Assembly: GCF_000521505.1 (NCBI RefSeq)
Contig: NZ_CP003915.1
Location: 1,364,001 to 1,428,000 of the forward strand
Reading direction: 5' to 3'
Length of the DNA stretch: 64,000 nt
Source: Advenella mimigardefordensis DPN7
Lineage (GTDB): Bacteria > Pseudomonadota > Gammaproteobacteria > Burkholderiales > Burkholderiaceae_B
Shown one piece after another: positions 29,558 through 39,679 of this stretch (its first letter is position 1; every line of letters starts with the position of its first letter). The notes under the pieces were generated by a model. That model was given only the letters and a program-made list of their open reading frames with translations. It was not told the DNA's origin and ran no database searches. The translations under genes were made by a program, and so were the position numbers.

Positions 29558-30718
29558 ATGAGACAAACGCAATTGGAACAGTGCAATGCAACGGCGGACG
29601 GTCACGCAACACGTTCAAATATATCGGGTACTGCCATGAGCCGTCGGGGGTTTCTTGCTGCTGCCACGGCAACGACAGCAACGGTGCTCGCCTCCACTGT
29701 TGCTGCCAGACCAGCAATAGCACGCAATTTCGGTCCACAGGCAGAACCGATACGTTATCCGGATCCTGATATTGTCGTGCTCGACAAGCGCTTCAAATAC
29801 AAGCTGGGCAACGCAGCCATCATGCGACTGCATACCGGTATGCAATGGGCCGAAGGTCCCGCCTGGAATGCAGTGGGTCGCTATCTGATATGGAGTGATA
29901 TTCCCAACAACGAACAACTGCGCTGGTCTGAAGAAGACGGGCATGTAGGGCGCGGTTTTCGCTCACCGTCAGGCAATTCTAACGGCAACACCTTCGACTT
30001 TCAGGGCAGGCAAGTGGCTTGCGAACATGGCGAGCGTCGTGTTGTCCGTTATGAACACAATGGCCAGGTGACGGTGCTTGCCGACAGTTTTGACAATAAA
30101 GGCCTGAATGCGCCGAACGATATTGTGGTGCATCCGAATGACGGTTCGATCTGGTTTACCGATCCGGGCTATGGTGCTCTGATGGAATATGAAGGCCACC
30201 GACATCCGTCCAGCGCCGATTCAGTGAGCCCGATACAGAAGGAGGCGATCTATCGGATTGACGCGCAAACCGGAGCCATAACCAAAGTGGCCGATCAGCC
30301 ATTTAAACCCAACGGCCTGTGTTTTAGCCCGGACTACCGCAAGCTCTACGTTGCGGATACCGGAAACTCACACTATCCTTCAGAAAAGAATCAGATCTGG
30401 GTCTTTGATATAGATGGTGCCAAACTGACTAATCCCCGCACCTTTGCGACGATGGAGTTTGAAGGTAAGTCAGGCTCAGCAGACGGTATTCGCTGTGACG
30501 AAGACGGTAATATCTGGGCCAGCGCCGGCTGGGGAGGAGAGGGTTACGACGGTGTGCATATTTTCGCGCCCGACGGCGTGCGTATCGGGCAAATCCGTTT
30601 GCCGGAAATCTGCTCCAATCTATGTTTTGGTGGAGCCAAGAGGAACAGGCTTTTTATGACCGCCAGTCAGTCGTTGTACGCCGTTTATGTGGAAACGCGG
30701 GGAGCGCATATCACCTGA
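29558..30718 (+). CDS. Tat-exported SMP-30/gluconolactonase-family protein
   Basis: A 386-residue beta-propeller of the SMP-30/gluconolactonase/LRE family, which includes lactone hydrolases. A twin-arginine signal is present (SRRGFLAAATATTATVLAST), preceded by a 26-residue n-extension if ATG 29558 is used. That start has the SD AGAGGAG. A start at ATG 29636 would place the Tat motif at the N-terminus but lacks a clear SD. Family segments are GMQWAEGPAWN, NAPNDIVVHPNDGSIWFTDPGYG, PFKPNGLCFSPDYRKLYVADTG and IRCDEDGNIWASAGWGGEGYDG. It probably hydrolyses a lactone in the periplasm. Substrate unknown. Confidence 0.87.
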   Translation: MRQTQLEQCNATADGHATRSNISGTAMSRRGFLAAATATTATVLASTVAARPAIARNFGPQAEPIRYPDPDIVVLDKRFKYKLGNAAIMRLHTGMQWAEGPAWNAVGRYLIWSDIPNNEQLRWSEEDGHVGRGFRSPSGNSNGNTFDFQGRQVACEHGERRVVRYEHNGQVTVLADSFDNKGLNAPNDIVVHPNDGSIWFTDPGYGALMEYEGHRHPSSADSVSPIQKEAIYRIDAQTGAITKVADQPFKPNGLCFSPDYRKLYVADTGNSHYPSEKNQIWVFDIDGAKLTNPRTFATMEFEGKSGSADGIRCDEDGNIWASAGWGGEGYDGVHIFAPDGVRIGQIRLPEICSNLCFGGAKRNRLFMTASQSLYAVYVETRGAHIT

Positions 30719-30725
30719 GTCGTTA

Positions 30726-30756
30726 TTGACAGGTATTGTTTTCGACAGTGTAAAAT
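30726..30756 (+). promoter_or_regulatory. Promoter-like sequence after the SMP-30 gene
   Basis: A perfect TTGACA (30726-30731), a 17-bp spacer and TGTAAAAT give a good sigma-70 match on the plus strand. No plus-strand gene starts until 31053, so a transcript from it would run antisense across the tRNA-Arg gene into the yciO-like gene. Confidence 0.35.
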
Positions 30757-30882
30757 CGGCACGAGCAACATTGCCAAGCGTATTGTTAGGTAGTGCCGGC
30801 ATGTTCAGGGCGTTTCGTGATTCGGGAAAAAACCGAAATAACGGCTATTTTAGTATTATATTTAACAGCCACAAATTGATTT

Positions 30883-30959
30883 TGGTGCCTCCGGCGGGAC
30901 TTGAACCCACAACCACCCGCTTAGAAGGCGGGTGCTCTATCCAGTTGAGCTACGGAGAC
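30883..30959 (-). tRNA. tRNA-Arg (anticodon TCT)
   Basis: On the minus strand a complete cloverleaf forms. The acceptor is GTCTCCG/CGGAGGC with one G-T wobble, the D-arm contains AGCTCAACTGGATAGAGC, and the anticodon stem-loop is CCCGCCTTCTAAGCGGG with anticodon TCT reading AGA. The T-arm contains GGTTCAAGTCCC. Discriminator A73 and CCA are encoded. A TAGAAT -10 element lies 13 bp upstream on the same strand (30973-30978). Confidence 0.97.
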
Positions 30960-31052
30960 AACCTAGCCCGTGATTCTAACCCGAACAGGCACCCTATGTC
31001 ACTCAATTCGCTACAATAGGCGCATAGCCAGCCACAAAGTGAAATAATAACT

Positions 31053-31682
31053 ATGTCGATACTTTTTGATGTACACCCGGTCAATCCGCAGCCACGCCTG
31101 CTCAAACAGGCGGCACAATTGCTGGATAATGGCCGTTTACTGGCCATTCCCACCGATTCCAGCTACGCGCTGGTGGCTCGTCTTGACGACAAAACGGCTG
31201 CGGACGGTTTGCGCCGCCTGCGCGGTCTGGACGAACGCCATCACCTGACGCTGCTGGTGCGGGACCTGGCGGAAATCGCCAAATTCGCCAAAGTGGATAA
31301 TGCGCAATACCGCTTGCTGAAAAATGCAACCCCCGGGCCCTGGACTTTCATCCTTGAAGCGACCAAAGACGTACCCCGGCGGGTGTCGCATCCTTCGCGC
31401 AAGACCATCGGTATTCGCGTTCCGGATCATCCGGTCACGCTGATGCTGATAGAGGAGCTGGGGGCGCCGTTATTGTCCACTTCTCTGATTCCGGAAGGTG
31501 ACGATATGCCGCTGAACGACCCCGATGAAATCACCGATCGTTATGGCCATGCGCTGGCAGGCGTCATTGCCAGCGGGTCGTGCCCGACCCAGCCAACCAC
31601 GGTGATAGACCTCACCACGGCAACCCCCTCGGTTATCCGCCGGGGAACAGGGGATCCGGCAACAATTGGCCTGTCCGAGTAG
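31053..31682 (+). CDS. YciO/Sua5/YrdC-family protein
   Basis: A 209-residue YrdC-fold protein, close in length to E. coli YciO (206). The nucleotide/RNA-binding pocket segments are LLAIPTDSSYALVARLDD, PGPWTFILEATKDVPRRV and IGIRVPDHPVTLMLIEELG. TsaC/Sua5 relatives make threonylcarbamoyl-AMP for tRNA t6A. YciO-type members lack the full conserved KRxxx set of TsaC and their role is less clear. Here the pocket reads RHHLTLLVRDLAEIAKF. The ATG is preceded by only a weak SD. Confidence 0.85.
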   Translation: MSILFDVHPVNPQPRLLKQAAQLLDNGRLLAIPTDSSYALVARLDDKTAADGLRRLRGLDERHHLTLLVRDLAEIAKFAKVDNAQYRLLKNATPGPWTFILEATKDVPRRVSHPSRKTIGIRVPDHPVTLMLIEELGAPLLSTSLIPEGDDMPLNDPDEITDRYGHALAGVIASGSCPTQPTTVIDLTTATPSVIRRGTGDPATIGLSE

Positions 31683-31887
31683 GTTTGTGGTTTCCGGGGG
31701 CGGTGACATGACGACCTCGGGCGAGACGACCGTGTTGCATCCGCTCGCCTATAGGCGGCAGATGTCAATTGAAACGCGTTTTACGGAATTGTCATTAAAT
31801 TTTCTATTAATTTTATGCATTTCAATTAAACTACCGAATTAGCTATAGCTAGGCATTTAATATCAACCTTTTCTGGACGTTTCTATC

Positions 31888-32793
31888 ATGGCGGTCGACA
31901 GTTCTTCGTATCCTGTATTCACTGGCAGTTTTCCTGCGCTTGTGACTCCAATGCAACCCAATGGGGATATTGATTACGACGCATACAAGAAGCTGATCGA
32001 CTGGCATATCCAGGAAGGGTCTGACGGTCTGGTGGTTGTGGGCACGTCCGGCGAATCGCCTACCGTAGATGTAACTGAACACACTGAGCTTATCCGGGTT
32101 GCGGTGGAGCATACGGCCGGGCGAATTCCGGTTATTGCAGGAGTAGGCGCAAACTCAACCGCAGAAGCGGTTCATCTGACCCAAAAGGCCAGGGAAGTGG
32201 GTGCCGACGCCGGTCTGTCAGTCGTGCCTTACTACAATAAGCCTACTCAGGAAGGTCTGTTCCGGCATTTTGAGGCAATCGCCCGCGAAGGTGGTCTGCC
32301 TATCATGCTGTACAATGTGCCAGGTCGCACGGTTGCCGATCTGTCCAACGACACGATCCTGCGACTGGCGCACGTTCAGGGGATCATCGGCATTAAGGAT
32401 GCCACGGCTGATATTGCGCGCCTGGGCTTGTTGCTTCGGGATAAACCGGAATACTTTCAGGTATTCAGCGGCGACGATCCAACTGCAGCGGCACTGATTC
32501 TGCTGGGCGGCAACGGCAATATTTCGGTCACGGCCAATATCGCGCCTGCGCTGATGCACGAGCTGTGTCTGGCGGCCAGGACTGGCGATGTGGCGCGTAC
32601 TCGTGAACTCAATGCGAAACTGGCACGTGTCAATAAAGTGCTGTTTGTCGAAGCCAACCCCATTCCGGTCAAATGGGCGCTTGTACAAATGGGTCTGATC
32701 CAGGCCGGCTATCGGCTCCCAATGTGTGATCTGGGCGCCCAGCATCATGAAACTGTTCTGACCGCCCTGAAAGATCTCGGGCTGGTCAAATAA
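31888..32793 (+). CDS. dapA: 4-hydroxy-tetrahydrodipicolinate synthase
   Basis: A 301-residue class I aldolase-fold enzyme condensing pyruvate with aspartate semialdehyde in the lysine/diaminopimelate pathway. Diagnostic parts are [31 protein letters not shown], the catalytic tyrosine in [14 protein letters not shown] and the Schiff-base lysine in [12 protein letters not shown]. It lies 15 bp upstream of bamC, the same dapA-bamC pairing as in E. coli, and is transcribed with it. Confidence 0.96.
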   Translation: MAVDSSSYPVFTGSFPALVTPMQPNGDIDYDAYKKLIDWHIQEGSDGLVVVGTSGESPTVDVTEHTELIRVAVEHTAGRIPVIAGVGANSTAEAVHLTQKAREVGADAGLSVVPYYNKPTQEGLFRHFEAIAREGGLPIMLYNVPGRTVADLSNDTILRLAHVQGIIGIKDATADIARLGLLLRDKPEYFQVFSGDDPTAAALILLGGNGNISVTANIAPALMHELCLAARTGDVARTRELNAKLARVNKVLFVEANPIPVKWALVQMGLIQAGYRLPMCDLGAQHHETVLTALKDLGLVK

Positions 32794-32808
32794 TATAGGA
32801 TTGAGAAT

Positions 32809-33930
32809 ATGCGTATGAATGCACGCTTTCTTGCAGTATCTGGTTTACTGTCACTTACTCTGCTGTCCGGTTGTAATGTCATGGACGAAGTCATGGGTGA
32901 TACCGAGCAGGTGGACTATAAAAGTACCGTGAGAGGTGATCCGCTAAGCCTGCCGCCAGATCTCTCCTCGGCACAGATTAATCCCTCGTACAAACCGCCA
33001 GGTGGTTATGCCTCGGCCAATGAATATAACAAAGCCGTCGCTCAGGCCAATCGCGATGCGGCATCCGGCGCATCGGTTCTGCCTGAAACAGCAGGGCTGA
33101 AAATTCAGAGCTCGGGTGCCAACCGTTGGCTGGAGGTGAGCCAGGAAGCAGGGCGTGTGTATCCGAAACTGATCGACTTCTGGGTTGATTCAGGCTTTAC
33201 AATCAATCGCGATAATCCCCAGGCCGGTCTGATTGAAACCGACTGGGCCGAGAATCGTGCAAAAATTCCAGGCAACCTGCTGAACCGGGCATTAGGCGCC
33301 ATCATCAATATGGTTGAAGACAGCGGCGAGCGTGAGCGCTTCCGTACGCGTCTGGAACGCTCCAATGGTAAAACGCTTGTGTTCATCAGTCACGAGCGTA
33401 TGGTTGAAACCCCCATGGATCGGGACGGTACGTCATTCAAGTGGCTGCCTGCCAAGGAAGATCCAGGTCTGAACGCTGCGATGCTGTCGCGCTTGATGGT
33501 TTTCCTGGGAGCAACCAAACAGCAGGCTGAAGCGCAGGTACGTCAGACTGCCGCCGCTGCTGCTGCGCCAACACATCCTGTTGTGATGGCCGATGTGGCA
33601 GCACTGCCGCTGCAAATGGGCCAGAGCCAGGCCTACAATCAGGTAGGCGCCGCGATCAATTCGGCTGGTTTCACCGTGGATAATCGTGACCCGCAAGCCG
33701 GTACCTATACTGTTCGTTATCTGGATACCGATACTGGTGAGAAGCGTCAGTCTTCCAACTTTATTAGTCGTTTGTGGGGCGATAAAGGTAATCTGACGCC
33801 ATTGCCTTATACGATCGTGGTCACGTCCGACTCCAGTCAGTCTATCGTGACGGTTCGCAACGAACAGGGGCAAGCCGACAATAGTGCAACTGCGCGCCGT
33901 ATTCTGACGGTTCTGGCTGAAAGAATGTAA
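32809..33930 (+). CDS. bamC: Outer-membrane assembly lipoprotein BamC
   Basis: A 373-residue lipoprotein of the BAM complex. The signal peptide ends in the lipobox LLSGC, with lipidated Cys22. The disordered N-terminal region that contacts BamD follows (YKSTVRGDPLSLPPDLSS), then two helix-grip domains (for example LIDFWVDSGFTINRDNPQAG and GAAINSAGFTVDNRDPQAG). It helps insert beta-barrel proteins into the outer membrane. It follows dapA in an apparent operon and ends at a bidirectional terminator. Confidence 0.92.
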   Translation: MRMNARFLAVSGLLSLTLLSGCNVMDEVMGDTEQVDYKSTVRGDPLSLPPDLSSAQINPSYKPPGGYASANEYNKAVAQANRDAASGASVLPETAGLKIQSSGANRWLEVSQEAGRVYPKLIDFWVDSGFTINRDNPQAGLIETDWAENRAKIPGNLLNRALGAIINMVEDSGERERFRTRLERSNGKTLVFISHERMVETPMDRDGTSFKWLPAKEDPGLNAAMLSRLMVFLGATKQQAEAQVRQTAAAAAAPTHPVVMADVAALPLQMGQSQAYNQVGAAINSAGFTVDNRDPQAGTYTVRYLDTDTGEKRQSSNFISRLWGDKGNLTPLPYTIVVTSDSSQSIVTVRNEQGQADNSATARRILTVLAERM

Positions 33931-33966
33931 TCAGGCAGTGATTGCAAATAGCGTGTTCTGTAAAAG

Positions 33967-33996
33967 AAAACCCGGCAAGCGATTGCCGGGTTTTTT
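33967..33996. terminator. Bidirectional terminator between bamC and the RoxA-like gene
   Basis: AAAACCCGGCAA and TTGCCGGGTTTT form a 12-bp stem around a GCGA loop, with T residues continuing to 33996. The flanking A-tract makes it usable from the minus strand as well, where the RoxA-like gene ends at 34005. Confidence 0.92.
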
Positions 33997-34004
33997 ACAT
34001 ATGG

Positions 34005-35192
34005 CTATTGTGCGATTAGCCAGCCGTCGTCCAGCCATTCCTGCAAGAGGGTGAGCGTGGAGGCGCTGGCTTTTTTCAGATCGGCGCTGGTCAATACGCG
34101 GGTGTCGGCCAGTTTTTTTAGCGTGGCGTTTGTCTTCTGCACCAGGGCTTCGCCGTTGATGAACAGGTCCGCGCCACGGTAGATCATGCGGCTGCGGCGA
34201 TCCAGCACCAGCCTGCCGTTGCCCTCGATCACATCTTCCAGATCGACCATATCCTCTGCAATGGGAAATACCGCCAGGGCATTGGGTTCAGTCAGCCAGC
34301 AGCCCAGAAAACGTGCGGCCATGCGTTCGTTGAATGTAATTTTCTGTACGGCTGCCAGCGCACTGCGGATCAGTTCGTCCGGCAGGGCGGCCGGTTCCGT
34401 GGTGGCGGCCAATTTCTTATCCTGAAACATGCCCGTCAGATCGGGGCCCGGTAATTCCGGGGTGGAATAGGGGCCGAAGCCCAGTCCGTGACGGGCGCTC
34501 AGCTGATCGGCTGCCACTTCCAGCAATCCGCGGGCAAGCACCGCCAGGGACGGCGCCCGAAAGCCGATGGAGACGGTAATGCACTCGTCTGATTCGGAGA
34601 TGCCGTCATGAGCAATGTGCGGCGGCAGATAAAGCATATCGCCCGGTTCCAGCACAAACTCGTCTTCCGGTGCAAAGTGCTGCAGAATCTTGCAGGGAAT
34701 GTCGGGAACCAGCGACAGGTCTTTTTGCTGACTGATGCGCCAGCGTCGCTGGCCACGACCTTGCAGCAGGAAAACGTCGTAGCTGTCAAAATGCGGGCCA
34801 ACCCCGCCGTTACGGGAAGCCAGGCTGATCATGATATCGTCCAGACGGGCATCAGGAATAAAACGGAACTGCTGCATCAGCGCCGCCGTGGCATCGTCAT
34901 GCAGATCCACGCTTTGCACCAGTAAGGACCAGTTGGGCTCAGCTACCTTGGGAAAGCGTGCGAATGGGCCATTTTCCATATTCCATTCGTCATTTTCCTG
35001 CCAGATCAGGCGTGATTCTGCATCATCGCGTTTTGCGAGCTTCTTCAATCCGGCTGGCGGCACGGGGCTGGTAAACCCCGGGATGGCCTGTCTGATCAGT
35101 AACGGTTTCTTTTGCCAGTAGGTCCGCATAAACTCGGCGGGACTGCGCCCGCCCAGCAATGTTAAGGGTGCGTTAATGTCAATGGTTGTCAT
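34005..35192 (-). CDS. roxA: Cupin/JmjC ribosomal protein L16 arginine hydroxylase-like protein (RoxA/YcfD)
   Basis: A 395-residue Fe(II)/2-oxoglutarate dioxygenase of the YcfD/RoxA family, which hydroxylates an arginine of ribosomal protein L16. The N-terminus [20 protein letters not shown] and [15 protein letters not shown] are typical. Iron ligands are visible as H-x-D in [20 protein letters not shown] (about residue 132) and a later His in [10 protein letters not shown] (about residue 190). A C-terminal winged-helix region follows. The start overlaps the mutS stop codon by 4 bp, so the two are co-transcribed. Confidence 0.9.
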   Translation of the reverse strand: MTTIDINAPLTLLGGRSPAEFMRTYWQKKPLLIRQAIPGFTSPVPPAGLKKLAKRDDAESRLIWQENDEWNMENGPFARFPKVAEPNWSLLVQSVDLHDDATAALMQQFRFIPDARLDDIMISLASRNGGVGPHFDSYDVFLLQGRGQRRWRISQQKDLSLVPDIPCKILQHFAPEDEFVLEPGDMLYLPPHIAHDGISESDECITVSIGFRAPSLAVLARGLLEVAADQLSARHGLGFGPYSTPELPGPDLTGMFQDKKLAATTEPAALPDELIRSALAAVQKITFNERMAARFLGCWLTEPNALAVFPIAEDMVDLEDVIEGNGRLVLDRRSRMIYRGADLFINGEALVQKTNATLKKLADTRVLTSADLKKASASTLTLLQEWLDDGWLIAQ

Positions 35193-37822
35193 GATTCTCC
35201 GCCAAAGCGGTTATGCAGTTTATACAGGGCGTCCAGCGCTTCGCGCGGACTCATATTATCGGGGTCCAGTTCCTGCAAGGCATCGCGAAAGGCCGTCAGC
35301 TCCAGCGCGTTGTCGCTCTGCTGGTCATCGGCTTCGTGGGTGGCGGTAAACAGATTCAATTGCGAGATGTCGCCAGCCTGGCTTTCCAGACGATCCAGTT
35401 CCTTTTTGGCCTGACGGATGACTGCCACGGGCAGGCCGGCGCGCTGTGCAACCTGGATGCCGTAGCTGCGACTGGCCGGGCCTTCCTGAACTTCATGCAG
35501 AAACACAATGCCGCTGGCCGCCTCGGTGGCGGCAAGGTGCACATTGATGGCGGACGGGTTCAGATCAGGCAGACGGGTAATTTCAAAGTAATGGGTGGCA
35601 AACAGCGTAAGCGCATGGTTGTGATCCAGCAGCCGGCAGGCAATGGCCCATGCCAGTGACAGGCCGTCATAGGTTGACGTGCCGCGTCCTATCTCATCCA
35701 TCAGCACCAGGCTGTTGGGTGTGCTGGCAGCCAGAATGGTCGCCGCTTCGGTCATCTCCATCATGAAGGTGGACTGGCCGCCTGCCAGATCGTCAGCGGC
35801 ACCAATACGGGTGAAGATGCGATCAATTACGCCAATGGTCGCCGCCGCTGCCGGTACGAAACTGCCCATGCGTGCCAGCAACACGATCAGGGCAGTCTGG
35901 CGCATATAGGTTGATTTACCGCCCATATTGGGGCCGGTAATGAGCAGCATGCGTCTGTCATGGTTCATCAGGCAGCTATTGGGGGTGAACTGCTCGATCG
36001 TGTGCTCCACCACCGGATGGCGGCCGGCCTCGATATCGATCACCGGGTGTTCGGCAAGTTGCGGGGCAACCCATTCGTTATCTCTGGCGTGGCTGGCCAG
36101 CGCAAGGTAAACATCCAGTTCGGCGATGGCCTGTGCGCAGCGCTGCAGAGGTTGCACCCAATCCTGCATGGTGTCGAGCAACTGCTCGTAGAGCCATTTC
36201 TCGCGCGACAAGGCCCGGTCGCGGGCCGACAGCACCTTGTCCTCAAATCCCTTGAGTTCCGGCGTAATATAACGTTCGACATTCTTGAGGGTTTGGCGGC
36301 GCCGGTAGTCATCGGGTACTTTGTCGACCTGTCCCTTGGACACTTCAATGAAAAAGCCGTGCACACGGTTGAACTCCACGCGCAGATTGGCAATGCCACT
36401 GCGCTCGCGTTCCCTAGCCTCCAGTTCTACCAGAAAGGCGCCATTGTCGCTGGCCAGCGTACGCAGCTCATCGAGCTCGGCGTCAAAACCGGCAGCAATC
36501 ACGCCTCCGTCGCGGATCATGGCCGCTGGTTCCGCTGCGACAGCTGCCTGCAGCGATGAATGCAAATGTGTGTCCAGTGTCAGTTCGTCATTGAGCACGT
36601 CCAGGCGTTCTGCATTAGCATGTTGATTGCGCAAAACACTCTGTAATTGTGGCAATCGTGCCAGCGCATCGCGCAGGCTGGCCAGCTCGCGGGGTCGCAC
36701 CGAACGCAGGGCGATGCGCGTAGCAATACGTTCAAGATCGGGAAACGCATTCAGTTCGGTGCGCAGGTTGTCCAATGCAATATGCGGATGCACGGGCCCG
36801 TCGGGACGCCCGGTCAGCATGGCAGCGACGGCTGTCTGGCGTGCTTCGATCTGGCTATTGGCGCGCAGGGGATGATGCAGCCAGTGACGCAATTTACGAC
36901 TGCCCATGGGCGTTTCGCAGTGATCCAGTAAAGAGAACAGGGTGGGCCGGCTTTCGCCGCTGATGGTTTCGGTAATTTCCAGGTTCTTGCGTGTGACCGG
37001 ATCCAGCACCAGATAATCCAGGGCATGATCCACCATGATGTGCTGAACGTGCGACAGCGATTGCGTTTGTGTGCGTTCCACATAGCGCAGCAGGGCGCCG
37101 GCCGCACAAATCGCGGCAGGCATATCGGTCATACCGAAGCTGCCCAGTGAGTCTATCTGAAAATGCTGGCAGAGCAGGGTGTTGGCATCATTCAGGTCAT
37201 AGTGCCAGTCGGCGGTATGACTGATTGACCCCGCGAATTTGGTTTCAAGGGCAAAGGAGTCGGCATGGACGATCTCCGCCGGCGCGATACGGTGGATTTC
37301 CGACTCCAGCGCTTCCTTGTCGCACTGGGTGACCCTGAACTGGCCGCTGGCCAGATTAAGCCATGCCAGACCATATTTGGGTGCCTTGCCTTTAGGCGGC
37401 AGAAATACTGACAGCAGCGGACGATCCAGTTTTGAGGGCAGCAGGGTTTCGTCGGTCAGTGTGCCGGGTGTCACAATGCGCACGATCTTGCGTTCAACGG
37501 GGCCCTTGCTGGTGGCGGGGTCACCAATCTGTTCGCAGATGGCGACTGATTCGCCCATCGCCACCAGGCGTGCCAGATACGTTTCCATCGCATGCACGGG
37601 AACACCCGCCATGGGGATCGGCTGGCCGTTGGAGGTGCCGCGCTTGGTAAGCGTCAGATTCAGCAGTCGGGCGGCCTGCTCGGCATCGTCATAGAACATT
37701 TCATAAAAATCGCCCATGCGATAAAACAGGAGTACGGAACCGGCCTCAAGTTTAAGGCGCAGGTACTGCTGCATCATGGGAGTGTGGCCGGAAGTCGCGC
37801 TTTTACTGGTTTCTGCTGACAT
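35189..37822 (-). CDS. mutS: DNA mismatch repair protein MutS
   Basis: An 877-residue mismatch-recognition ATPase. The N-terminal mismatch-binding domain has [20 protein letters not shown] with [12 protein letters not shown] (the F-x-E wedge). The ATPase domain has Walker [19 protein letters not shown] (about residue 629), [20 protein letters not shown] and [11 protein letters not shown]. It initiates methyl-directed repair with MutL. Full length and with no visible lesion, so a mutator state is not suggested. Confidence 0.97.
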   Translation of the reverse strand: MSAETSKSATSGHTPMMQQYLRLKLEAGSVLLFYRMGDFYEMFYDDAEQAARLLNLTLTKRGTSNGQPIPMAGVPVHAMETYLARLVAMGESVAICEQIGDPATSKGPVERKIVRIVTPGTLTDETLLPSKLDRPLLSVFLPPKGKAPKYGLAWLNLASGQFRVTQCDKEALESEIHRIAPAEIVHADSFALETKFAGSISHTADWHYDLNDANTLLCQHFQIDSLGSFGMTDMPAAICAAGALLRYVERTQTQSLSHVQHIMVDHALDYLVLDPVTRKNLEITETISGESRPTLFSLLDHCETPMGSRKLRHWLHHPLRANSQIEARQTAVAAMLTGRPDGPVHPHIALDNLRTELNAFPDLERIATRIALRSVRPRELASLRDALARLPQLQSVLRNQHANAERLDVLNDELTLDTHLHSSLQAAVAAEPAAMIRDGGVIAAGFDAELDELRTLASDNGAFLVELEARERERSGIANLRVEFNRVHGFFIEVSKGQVDKVPDDYRRRQTLKNVERYITPELKGFEDKVLSARDRALSREKWLYEQLLDTMQDWVQPLQRCAQAIAELDVYLALASHARDNEWVAPQLAEHPVIDIEAGRHPVVEHTIEQFTPNSCLMNHDRRMLLITGPNMGGKSTYMRQTALIVLLARMGSFVPAAAATIGVIDRIFTRIGAADDLAGGQSTFMMEMTEAATILAASTPNSLVLMDEIGRGTSTYDGLSLAWAIACRLLDHNHALTLFATHYFEITRLPDLNPSAINVHLAATEAASGIVFLHEVQEGPASRSYGIQVAQRAGLPVAVIRQAKKELDRLESQAGDISQLNLFTATHEADDQQSDNALELTAFRDALQELDPDNMSPREALDALYKLHNRFGGES

Positions 37823-38639
37823 GAGTGATGGGTTGTCTAAGGTGTTCTTGCGTTCAATCGGCTATTTTACGATTATCCTGGCCTCTGTTGGGCGAGCAGT
37901 CATTCACTATTTCGGATTACTGCCCTGTCAATCCTTTTCCGAAGATCTTTTATTGCCTATGGCGGCGTCACGGTCATCGATTTCCTCCTGTGTTCAAATC
38001 CAGGCAACCGGCACGGGCAAGGGTGGTACAAACACAAATCGTATTTTGTTGTACTGGTTTTTATCGTGTTCAGCACTCAGGCATCTATCCGTGATGCAGT
38101 GTGTCATGTGCTGTAACGTTTAGTATTACGAATCGCCGCTGCATATTGCATAAAAAATATTAATTGATTTCTGAAGAACGCAGTATTTGAAGAAATAGGG
38201 TATTTAAGCAAGCATGTTGTGGGTTGATCGCTAACGCACACACAAAGCAAATTCAGACTGCGATCTCATTGACCGGTATAGCTGGCTTTCCAGCCGATTG
38301 AGTAATTATTTCAAGCTGGAAATTTCATTGAAAAAATTTATTTCAAATGAAATAAACCTAGGGTTTTCCATGGTTATATTTCATATAAAAGACGCATTTT
38401 TGAATGTAAAAAATATGAGGAGATTACAGTATTGCGGTTGTGCTGCACTATTTATCTATGTTACTTCTATATATGAAGCGATAACCGCATGACGCATGCT
38501 ATTGGCTTTTCATGTAACGAATTTTATGCATGACAATGCTCGATAGGCTGCGTTTGAAAGTTATTTCAAATGCAATTTTTATCAGGATCGGTTCCAGGTA
38601 AAAACTTCAGGATAAATCAACTTCAAGGGGAGTAGAACG
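37823..38639. promoter_or_regulatory. Long AT-rich region between mutS and the ehu operon
   Basis: An 817 bp stretch without a convincing gene. The first 280 bp have ordinary composition; from about 38120 to 38600 it is markedly AT-rich. The 12-mer TTATTTCAAATG occurs at 38338-38349 and 38561-38572, and the shorter TTATTTCAA also at 38306-38314. The copy at 38340 is part of the near-palindrome ATTTCAAATGAAAT. These may be operator sites for the importer genes. The 64-residue frame at 38298-38492 looks like chance. Confidence 0.4.
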
Positions 38640-39503
38640 ATGAATAGAATGCGCAAAACTCAAACCCTGCTGGCTCTCGCTGTAGCAACCGCTGCGGCTT
38701 TTGGTACAGTGGCATCCGCTGCCACGTTGCAGGAAATTAAAGACAAAGGTGTCGTGCGAATTGCAGTTGCCAACGAAATACCCTATGGCTTTGTAGATCC
38801 CACTGGTGAGGCAAAGGGCGCCGGACCGGAAGTGGCCAAGCATATTATGGAGCAGCTTGGCATCAAGGAAATCAAGTGGGTCACTACAGGCTTCAGTTCA
38901 CTGATTCCTGGTCTTAAAGCCGACCAGTTCGATATGGTGGCAGCAGAAATGGCGATCCTGCCACAGCGTTGCCAACAGGTGGCGTTCTCTGAGCCAAATA
39001 GTTCCTATGGTGAAGGCCTGCTGGTAGCCAAAGGCAACCCGGACAATCTGCACAAATATGAAGACTTCAGCAAGTCAGACAAGAAAATCGCCATCATGGC
39101 CGGTGCTGACCAATTGGAAATGCTGCAAAAGCTGGGTGTTGATGACGGCCGTATGGTGACCATCTCCAATAATGCCGATGCAATCTCTACGGTATCTACG
39201 GGTCGTGCTGCGGCGTATGCAGCCACCAGCCTGACGGTGAGTGAACTGGCCGGCAAGAGTGATAAAGTTGAAGCAGCAGGCAAATTCGAAGATCCGGTGA
39301 TCGATGGCAAGCCTGCTCGTAGCTGGGGTGGTTTCACCTTTGATCAGGGCTCGGATGATCTGCGTAAAGCCGTCAACGAAGAGCTGGCCAAATTCAAGAA
39401 AACACCCGAGTGGAAACAGATTCTGACCAATTATGGCTTTACCGAGCACGACCTGGAAGAGTCTGATAAACAGACCACAGAACAGCTTTGCGCCGCAAAG
39501 TAA
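38640..39503 (+). CDS. ehuB: Ectoine/hydroxyectoine-type ABC importer, substrate-binding protein (EhuB-like)
   Basis: A 287-residue periplasmic binding protein with a signal peptide (cleavage likely after ASA in TVASAATLQEIKDKG). The segments EIPYGFVDPTGEAKGAGPEVA, TTGFSSLIPGLKADQFDMVAAEM (quoted in parts) and PQRCQQVAFSEPNSSYGEGLLV match the EhuB group. It begins the order ehuB-C-D-A known from rhizobial ectoine uptake. The SD AAGGGGAG precedes the ATG. Ectoine as substrate is by family resemblance; related proteins bind other polar amino acids. Confidence 0.82.
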   Translation: MNRMRKTQTLLALAVATAAAFGTVASAATLQEIKDKGVVRIAVANEIPYGFVDPTGEAKGAGPEVAKHIMEQLGIKEIKWVTTGFSSLIPGLKADQFDMVAAEMAILPQRCQQVAFSEPNSSYGEGLLVAKGNPDNLHKYEDFSKSDKKIAIMAGADQLEMLQKLGVDDGRMVTISNNADAISTVSTGRAAAYAATSLTVSELAGKSDKVEAAGKFEDPVIDGKPARSWGGFTFDQGSDDLRKAVNEELAKFKKTPEWKQILTNYGFTEHDLEESDKQTTEQLCAAK

Positions 39504-39553
39504 TCAGGATCTCGCTTTTTTGACGGTTATGCGCAAGCCAGTGGCGTGCGCAT

Positions 39554-39581
39554 ATGGGTTCGCGAACGATCGCGGACCCAT
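39554..39581 (+). terminator. Intergenic hairpin after ehuB
   Basis: ATGGGTTCGCGA and TCGCGGACCCAT form a 12-bp stem with one G-T wobble and an ACGA loop. No T-tract follows, so it is more likely an mRNA-stabilising or processing hairpin than a true terminator. It sits between the binding-protein gene and the permease genes. Confidence 0.55.
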
Positions 39582-39679
39582 CATTGGTCTGGCGACTTGA
39601 GCCGGACTCAAACTCACCGGCTCGTGCAGGCAAACGCTTGCATCCTTCATTCTTATCTCCAAAAAATAAAAGGCGACCG

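Noticed and set aside
38298..38492. 64-residue plus-strand frame before ehuB
   Set aside because: AT-rich composition with no SD; overlaps the repeated operator-like motifs and looks like chance.
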